Source: Alphaproteobacteria bacterium
GTDB lineage: Bacteria; Pseudomonadota; Alphaproteobacteria; Micavibrionales; Micavibrionaceae
Assembly: GCA_002701555.1 (NCBI GenBank)
Contig: NZVS01000008.1
Span: 1-18,819, forward strand
Reading direction: 5' to 3'
Length of the DNA stretch: 18,819 nucleotides
The stretch's first letter is position 1. Every line of letters starts with the position of its first letter. Positions 14,389 to 18,819 of the stretch are shown in pieces. Under the pieces are notes generated by a model. It was not told the origin of the DNA. It worked only from the letters and a program-made list of their open reading frames with translations, and did no database searches. The position numbers and the translations under genes were made by a program.

Positions 14389-14847
14389 TTACAAATTATC
14401 TAAAAGTTGGGAAATGAGAGGAATATCTGCTGGTGGCATAGCGTAATCGTATAAGTCACGGATTGTGACCCACTTAAGCGTTTGCCCTTCTTTTGGTTTT
14501 GGCTCGCCTTGCCATACCCTGCACACAAATAAAGGCATTAAAAGATGGAATGATTTATATTCATGCGAGGCAAATCCAATAGGAGAAAAGCAGCATGGGC
14601 GCGTTTCTATATCCAGCTCCTCATATAATTCTCTCATCAATGTAAATTCGGGACTTTCGCCTTCTTCTATCTTCCCTCCCGGAAACTCCCACAAACCAGC
14701 CATGGACTTACCTTCTGGCCTCTGGGATATAAGTATTTTGCCGTTTTCATCAATAAGAGCCGCTGCTGCTACGTGCAATAAGGGAAGCCCCGACCTTTTG
14801 GGCCGGGGCTTTTCCAATTCTTCAAAACATGAACTTGTTTGCTGCAT
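14389..14847 (-). CDS. mutT: MutT-type Nudix hydrolase (8-oxo-dGTP diphosphatase)
   Basis: MutT cleans 8-oxo-dGTP from the nucleotide pool. The Nudix box runs from Gly58 to Ile80: GGKIEEGE, then REL-YEE (Arg72, Glu73, Glu76, Glu77), with Asp79 where a glycine is usual. LWEFPGGK and the preceding VAAAALIDENGKILISQRP match MutT closely. As drawn, the ATG overlaps the ppiC stop by one base (TAATG), giving 152 residues, but the first 20 or so residues are not family-like and are encoded across a strong GC hairpin. A TTG at 14778 (Leu24) would give 129 residues, the size of E. coli MutT. Start uncertain; identity firm. In alphaproteobacteria argJ commonly separates this gene from ppiC. Confidence 0.9.
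   Translation of the reverse strand: MQQTSSCFEELEKPRPKRSGLPLLHVAAAALIDENGKILISQRPEGKSMAGLWEFPGGKIEEGESPEFTLMRELYEELDIETRPCCFSPIGFASHEYKSFHLLMPLFVCRVWQGEPKPKEGQTLKWVTIRDLYDYAMPPADIPLISQLLDNL
14785..14811. terminator. GC-rich hairpin, probable intrinsic terminator or attenuator
   Basis: AAGCCCCG (14785-14792) and CGGGGCTT (14804-14811) form a perfect 8-bp stem with an 11-base loop. It is followed by T residues (TTTT, 14810-14813) on the plus strand and preceded by the complementary A-run on the minus strand. On the minus strand, the direction of ppiC-mutT transcription, the stem begins 36 bases beyond the ppiC stop and is followed by CTTCCCTTATT, a degenerate T-tract. Position fits a ppiC terminator; strand polarity of the best T-run fits the other direction. 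It lies inside the annotated mutT 5' coding part. Confidence 0.6.
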
Positions 14848-15908
14848 TATTCAGCAGTAGTACTTTCAGGCATTGAAGACGCGCCTGTAGCAGGTTCAGC
14901 ATTATAGATTTTTACGTCAGCTTCTTCACGCCATTCGGCAAGCTTCTCTTCAAGAATTTTACGTCTTACCTGAACCTCAAGGAAAGGCTTAGTTTCCTCA
15001 AATGTTGGTGCGGGTTGCATACGCTTATCTTCAACTTTGATAATGTGATAGCCGAATTGAGATTTAACCGGTTCGCTGGAAACTTCGCCCTCTTCCATTG
15101 AAAAGGCAGCTTCAGAAAATTCAGGTACCATTTGTGCTTTAGTAAAGTATCCTAAGTCGCCACCAGTTGCCCCTGATGCAGTATCAGTAGATTCTTCTGT
15201 AGCTAGCTCATTAAAGTCAGCACCTTCTTCAAGTTGAGTAATAATGTTATCAGCTTCTTCTTCGGTTGCCACAAGGATGTGTCTTGCTCTTACCTGTTCC
15301 TGACTGGAAGCAGATTGTTGCTCTTTAAATGCATTATATTCTTCACGAAGACGCTCGTCTGTCATTTCTTCTTGAACCATTTGCTCAAGATAGACAGAAC
15401 GCATGATACCTTCACGTGCCTGTTGCATTCTTTTTTGAACTTCAGGGTTATTTTCAAGATTGGCTTCAGCAACTCTTTCGTCGACAACTTTCGCAGTAAT
15501 TAGTTCTTCACGGACAACGGGCATAACTTGCTCAGCAGGCTGTTGTTGGAGCTGGGGAACCTGTGCAACAAATTCGTCTACATCGTTTTGTGTAATAGGT
15601 TCTCCGTTTACCTCGGCAATAACATTACCTGATGTTGCTTCGTTTGCCATTCCAGCATTGCCAACATCAGCTTCATCTATGTCTGTATCAGCTGTATCTG
15701 TATCGTTCTGCGCAGTCTGATCCATATCTGACGATGTTGCTTGTTCTGTGTTACTTACCTTATTCATCTCTTCGCCAGACATAAAGTAAGCGCCAAGGGC
15801 AAGTACCACAACAACAGCGACAACCAGACCAATTATCAGTCCTGAGTTATTGTTGCGGCTGCTTGTTTCCGCTGGTTTTTGGGTTGTGTTCTTTTTCTTC
15901 TCGGTCAT
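14847..15908 (-). CDS. Membrane-anchored parvulin-type peptidyl-prolyl isomerase
   Basis: A 353-residue SurA/PpiC-type foldase. A lysine-rich cytoplasmic tail and one helix (about 23-43, GLIIGLVVAVVVVLALGAYF) anchor it, followed by an Asp/Thr-rich linker (about 50-92). A SurA-N-like helical chaperone region comes next (about 95-200, from NVIAEVNGEPITQNDVDEFV), then a parvulin domain (about 205-295) with RARHILV (207-213), GGDLGYF (249-255) and FGYHIIKVED (285-294), and a helical tail. It should act on exported proteins in the periplasm. AAGGGG lies about seven bases before the ATG. It is divergent from secA, an arrangement seen in other alphaproteobacteria, where ppiC proteins usually carry a cleavable signal; here the basic tail and long helix suggest a retained anchor. 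Confidence 0.9.
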   Translation of the reverse strand: MTEKKKNTTQKPAETSSRNNNSGLIIGLVVAVVVVLALGAYFMSGEEMNKVSNTEQATSSDMDQTAQNDTDTADTDIDEADVGNAGMANEATSGNVIAEVNGEPITQNDVDEFVAQVPQLQQQPAEQVMPVVREELITAKVVDERVAEANLENNPEVQKRMQQAREGIMRSVYLEQMVQEEMTDERLREEYNAFKEQQSASSQEQVRARHILVATEEEADNIITQLEEGADFNELATEESTDTASGATGGDLGYFTKAQMVPEFSEAAFSMEEGEVSSEPVKSQFGYHIIKVEDKRMQPAPTFEETKPFLEVQVRRKILEEKLAEWREEADVKIYNAEPATGASSMPESTTAE

Positions 15909-15981
15909 TTTCTACCCCTTTTGAAGTGTAAATGTTTAAATCTTTTCTTTTACAAAGTCACTAAGTCATCAACATAATGCA

Positions 15982-16009
15982 TTTGTACATATGCACCAGT
16001 GCCTTGCAA
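15982..16009 (-). promoter_or_regulatory. Weak candidate promoter for ppiC
   Basis: On the minus strand TTGCAA (16004-16009) and TACAAA (complement of 15982-15987) are 16 bases apart, each matching four of six sigma-70 positions. Transcription would start near 15975, about 67 bases upstream of the ppiC ATG. Plausible but not distinctive in AT-rich DNA. Confidence 0.28.
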
Positions 16010-16040
16010 CAGTTTTTATATTTATATACGTTTCAACTTG

Positions 16041-16069
16041 TTGACGGCTCTGTTTTTGGCGCTTATATG
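16041..16069 (+). promoter_or_regulatory. Probable sigma-70 promoter of secA
   Basis: TTGACG (16041-16046, five of six) and TATATG (16064-16069, four of six) are separated by the optimal 17 bases. Initiation near 16076 gives a leader of about 47 bases before the secA ATG. This is the best promoter-like pair I found in the window. Confidence 0.55.
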
Positions 16070-16122
16070 ATGAGTGTATATTAAAGTATAAACACGCCGT
16101 GGAAAGGGCGATTGGTAAAATA

Positions 16123-18819
16123 ATGATTTTGAAACTAGCAACCAAACTTTTGGGATCCAGCAACGAACGAGAATTGAAGCGCATGGATTCTCACGTCAGG
16201 GCTATAAACGACCTTGAAGATGAGTTTGAAAAACTTTCAGAAGACAAACTAAAAGCCAAAACAGAAGAGTTTAAACAGCGTCTAGCTCAAGGCGAGACCG
16301 AAGACGACATTATGTATGAAGCATTCGCGACAGTTCGCGAAGCAGCAAAGCGCGTTTTAGGAATGAGGCCTTTTGATGTCCAGCTTATTGGGGGCGTTGT
16401 TCTTCATAAAGGCCGTATCGCCGAAATGAAAACAGGTGAAGGTAAAACCTTAATGGCTACTATGCCTGTATATTTAAATGCACTTTCCGGCAAGGGAGTT
16501 CATGTAGTTACCGTTAACGATTACCTTGCTTCGCGTGATGCCGAATGGATGAGCAAAGTCTATAACTATCTCGGCTTAACCGTGGATTGTATCACAGGGG
16601 ATACCCAAGATCATGAGAGAAAAGCGGCTTATGCTGCGGATATAACATATGGAACCAATAACGAGTTTGGTTTCGATTATCTACGCGATAACATGAAATA
16701 CCGTCTTGAAGACATGGTACAAAGACCATTTAACTTTGCCATTGTCGATGAAGTGGATTCAATTTTGATTGATGAGGCCCGTACTCCCCTTATTATCTCA
16801 GGTCCATCAGAAAGTGCTGCCGAATTGTATGTCCAAGTCAACAAAGTTATCCCTTTGCTTACTTCTGAAGATTATGAACTCGACGAAAAAATGAAAACAG
16901 TCACTTTCACTGATGAAGGTGTAGAACATGTTGAAGAACTTCTAAAAGAACATGGTATTCTGACAGAAGGCAACTTATACGACGCACACAATATTTCTCT
17001 TGTTCATCACGCAAACCAGGCATTGCGCGCGCATAAACTTTTTGAAAGAGACACTGCCTACATTGTCAAAGAAGATAAAGTTGTCATTATTGATGAATTT
17101 ACCGGACGTATGATGGAAGGTCGCCGCTTTTCGGAAGGCCTTCACCAAGCCCTTGAAGCGAAAGAAGGCGTTAACATACAAAATGAAAACCAAACCTTGG
17201 CTTCCATTACTTTTCAGAACTACTTCCGTATGTATCCAAAATTATCCGGGATGACAGGTACCGCCATTACAGAGGCAACCGAGTTCATGGAAATTTACAG
17301 CCTTGGCGCAGTTGCCATACCAACAAATGTGCCTATCGCACGAATTGACCATGAAGACCAGATATACAAATCATTTGATGAAAAGGTTGCCGCTATAGTG
17401 CGTCTTGTTGAAGATGCACGTGAAAAAGGCCAGCCTGTATTGATCGGTACGGTTTCAATTGAAAAATCAGAAGCCCTTTCCTCACAGCTTAAAAAAGCAA
17501 AAATACCTCATCAGGTCCTTAATGCACGCTACCATGAAAAAGAAGCAGAAATCATAGCTCAGGCCGGACGCCCCGGCGCCGTTACTATTGCCACGAATAT
17601 GGCTGGGCGCGGTACCGATATTCAATTAGGCGGAAATCTGGACATGAGGATTTCACAGGAAATCGATGAAACTCTTGCTGATGAAAAGAAAGAAGAAATA
17701 CTTAAGAAAATTAAGTCTGAGATAGCAGATGACCGCGAAAAAGTTAAAGAAGCAGGTGGACTGTTTATCGTAGGTACGGAGCGACACGAGTCACGCCGAA
17801 TTGATAACCAGTTGCGTGGTCGTGCCGGTCGTCAAGGTGACCCGGGCGCATCAATATTCTTCCTGTCGACACAAGACGATCTTATGCGTATTTTTTCCCC
17901 CGAAGCGCTGGAAACAGTTCTCTCAAGTAAATCTATAGGCCTGCGCGAGGGAGAGGCCCTGACCCACCCATGGCTTTCAAAGGCACTTGAACGCGCTCAG
18001 GCAAGGGTTGAGCAACAGAACTTTGAAATTCGTAAAAATCTTCTTAAATTCGATGATGTTATGAATGACCAAAGAAAAGTCATTTACGATCAGAGAAAAG
18101 ATATCATGGATTCCGAAGACGTAAGTGATCTTGTTACAGAGATGCGCCATCAGGTTATTGAGGAAACTGTTGCCAATTGCATACCCGCCAAAGCTTATGC
18201 AGAAGAATGGGATGTTGAAACACTTTCCAATGAAGTTGAACGTGTTTTTGCCCTAGATTTGCCGATTGATAAATGGGCAAAAGAGGAAGGAATTGCAGAT
18301 GAAGAGCTTATCGAACGCATAATTGCAGCTTCAGATAGTCAAATGGAGGAAAAGCAGTCCAAAGGCGGACATATTTTCCAACAAGTACAAAAATCCATGG
18401 TGTTACAAGCTCTTGATCAATCATGGAAAGAACATTTGTTAAATCTTGACCATTTGCGACAAGGCATAAACTTACGTGCATTTGGTCAGAAAGACCCCCT
18501 GAATGAATACAAAACAGAGGCGTTTGCATATTTTGCAAATATGCTCGATACACTTCGCGAGAATGTAGTTCATGATTTATCCCATGTTCAATTTACTGTA
18601 GATGAAACAGTACTGGAGCAATTAAAAGCCGCACAAAAGTCAGAACAACAGGCAAATATCTCACGAAATGATCCGGCACTAGCGGGAGCAACAAATCAGG
18701 CGGATGTTGTCGAAGACTTTTCTGCGGGGCCCATAAGAAAACGTGAATTTGATCAAAATGACCCTGCTACTTGGGGAGATGTGGGGCGGAATGCTCCCTG
18801 CCCTTGTGGTTCAGGAAAA
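16123..18819 (+). CDS. secA: Preprotein translocase ATPase SecA (3' end cut by the window)
   Basis: SecA drives post-translational export through SecYEG. The frame is open from the ATG at 16123 to the last base, 899 codons. Visible features are the N-terminus MILKLATKLLGSSNERELKR, Walker A MKTGEGKTL (102-110), Walker B DEVD (209-212), the YGTNNEFGFDYLRDNM block, the preprotein-crosslinking region (about 225-370), NBD2 with TIATNMAGRGTDI (488-500) and the arginine-finger motif QLRGRAGRQGDPG (563-575). The helical scaffold and wing domains follow (HIFQQVQKSMVLQALDQSWK; LLNLDHLRQGINLRAFGQKD). The C-terminal SEC-C zinc motif begins NAPCPCGSGK at the edge; only a few residues should remain. GGAAAGGGCG lies about 14 bases upstream, so the ribosome site is loose, but the N-terminus matches the family. 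Confidence 0.97.
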   Translation, partial: MILKLATKLLGSSNERELKRMDSHVRAINDLEDEFEKLSEDKLKAKTEEFKQRLAQGETEDDIMYEAFATVREAAKRVLGMRPFDVQLIGGVVLHKGRIAEMKTGEGKTLMATMPVYLNALSGKGVHVVTVNDYLASRDAEWMSKVYNYLGLTVDCITGDTQDHERKAAYAADITYGTNNEFGFDYLRDNMKYRLEDMVQRPFNFAIVDEVDSILIDEARTPLIISGPSESAAELYVQVNKVIPLLTSEDYELDEKMKTVTFTDEGVEHVEELLKEHGILTEGNLYDAHNISLVHHANQALRAHKLFERDTAYIVKEDKVVIIDEFTGRMMEGRRFSEGLHQALEAKEGVNIQNENQTLASITFQNYFRMYPKLSGMTGTAITEATEFMEIYSLGAVAIPTNVPIARIDHEDQIYKSFDEKVAAIVRLVEDAREKGQPVLIGTVSIEKSEALSSQLKKAKIPHQVLNARYHEKEAEIIAQAGRPGAVTIATNMAGRGTDIQLGGNLDMRISQEIDETLADEKKEEILKKIKSEIADDREKVKEAGGLFIVGTERHESRRIDNQLRGRAGRQGDPGASIFFLSTQDDLMRIFSPEALETVLSSKSIGLREGEALTHPWLSKALERAQARVEQQNFEIRKNLLKFDDVMNDQRKVIYDQRKDIMDSEDVSDLVTEMRHQVIEETVANCIPAKAYAEEWDVETLSNEVERVFALDLPIDKWAKEEGIADEELIERIIAASDSQMEEKQSKGGHIFQQVQKSMVLQALDQSWKEHLLNLDHLRQGINLRAFGQKDPLNEYKTEAFAYFANMLDTLRENVVHDLSHVQFTVDETVLEQLKAAQKSEQQANISRNDPALAGATNQADVVEDFSAGPIRKREFDQNDPATWGDVGRNAPCPCGSGK

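Larger units (their letters stand above)
15909..16122. other. Divergent intergenic region between ppiC and secA
   Basis: This 214-base AT-rich stretch contains the promoters of both genes. I see no secM-like leader, no tRNA or small RNA gene and no clear riboswitch fold. A 71-codon minus-strand frame crosses it and the start of secA, but it lacks family-like sequence and a ribosome site and is treated as noise. Confidence 0.6.

Noticed and set aside
15234..15720. Plus-strand frames of 86-89 codons opposite ppiC
   Set aside because: They are low-complexity (Ser/Cys/Phe-rich) mirrors of the ppiC coding strand with no ribosome sites or family resemblance.
15969..16184. A 71-codon minus-strand frame covering the ppiC-secA intergenic region
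   Set aside because: It overlaps the secA N-terminus and the best promoter, and lacks a ribosome site and any family-like sequence.
16975..18553. Minus-strand frames of 72 and 81 codons inside secA
   Set aside because: secA is clearly coding on the other strand throughout, and these frames have no independent support.
1..18819. Defence system, mobile element, CRISPR or secondary-metabolite cluster
   Set aside because: All genes belong to housekeeping or conserved alphaproteobacterial families; no integrase, transposase, direct-repeat array, toxin-antitoxin pair or foreign-looking base composition was seen.

Overview
The window reads as a typical, gene-dense stretch of chromosome from an AT-rich alphaproteobacterium. 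The gene neighbourhoods are alphaproteobacterial: ispG with a RodZ-type HTH gene, ubiG, a HIG1-type twin-membrane protein beside etfB-etfA, a TIGR02302/DUF4175 giant, an MJ0042 zinc-ribbon gene divergent from ftsE-ftsX, a DUF218-plsC-DUF2125 string, and ppiC divergent from secA. Ubiquinone (ubiG), electron-transfer flavoprotein and MEP isoprenoid (ispG) genes point to a respiring Gram-negative cell. The genus cannot be fixed from the sequence alone. I see no rRNA, tRNA, CRISPR array, transposase or prophage gene.

Layout. 1-2035 (minus): rodZ-like gene, then ispG, then the first codons of another gene (perhaps prfA) leaving the left edge. 2099-4835 (plus): ubiG, a two-TM HIG1-type protein, etfB, etfA. 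4864-6186 (minus): a 440-residue pentapeptide-repeat protein made of two similar solenoid halves. 6301-8850 (plus): a 41-residue LptM-like lipoprotein abutting a TIGR02302 membrane protein. 8857-9720 (minus): zinc-ribbon/DUF3426 membrane protein. 9873-13618 (plus): ftsE, ftsX, DUF218, plsC and DUF2125, tightly packed, partly with ATGA overlaps. 13621-15908 (minus): ppiC, mutT and a class I methyltransferase. 16123 to the right edge (plus): secA, cut just inside its C-terminal zinc motif.

How the genes fit together. Most products act at the envelope: cell shape (RodZ-like), division and peptidoglycan hydrolase control (FtsEX), phospholipid synthesis (PlsC), protein export (SecA), folding of exported proteins (PpiC), and several uncharacterised membrane or exported proteins (TIGR02302, DUF218, DUF2125, LptM-like). 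The others serve quinone, isoprenoid and electron-transfer metabolism or nucleotide-pool cleaning (MutT).

I found no convincing undescribed multi-gene system. The most interesting pattern is what is absent. From memory of alphaproteobacterial gene order, genes commonly sitting in these junctions (lysC, lysA, argJ, and the cobalamin adenosyltransferase and hydroxybutyryl-CoA dehydrogenase genes flanking etfBA) are missing while their neighbours are preserved side by side. That suggests a streamlined or auxotrophic lineage. Other points worth a look are a strong GC-rich hairpin inside the apparent 5' coding part of mutT, and the duplicated pentapeptide solenoid.
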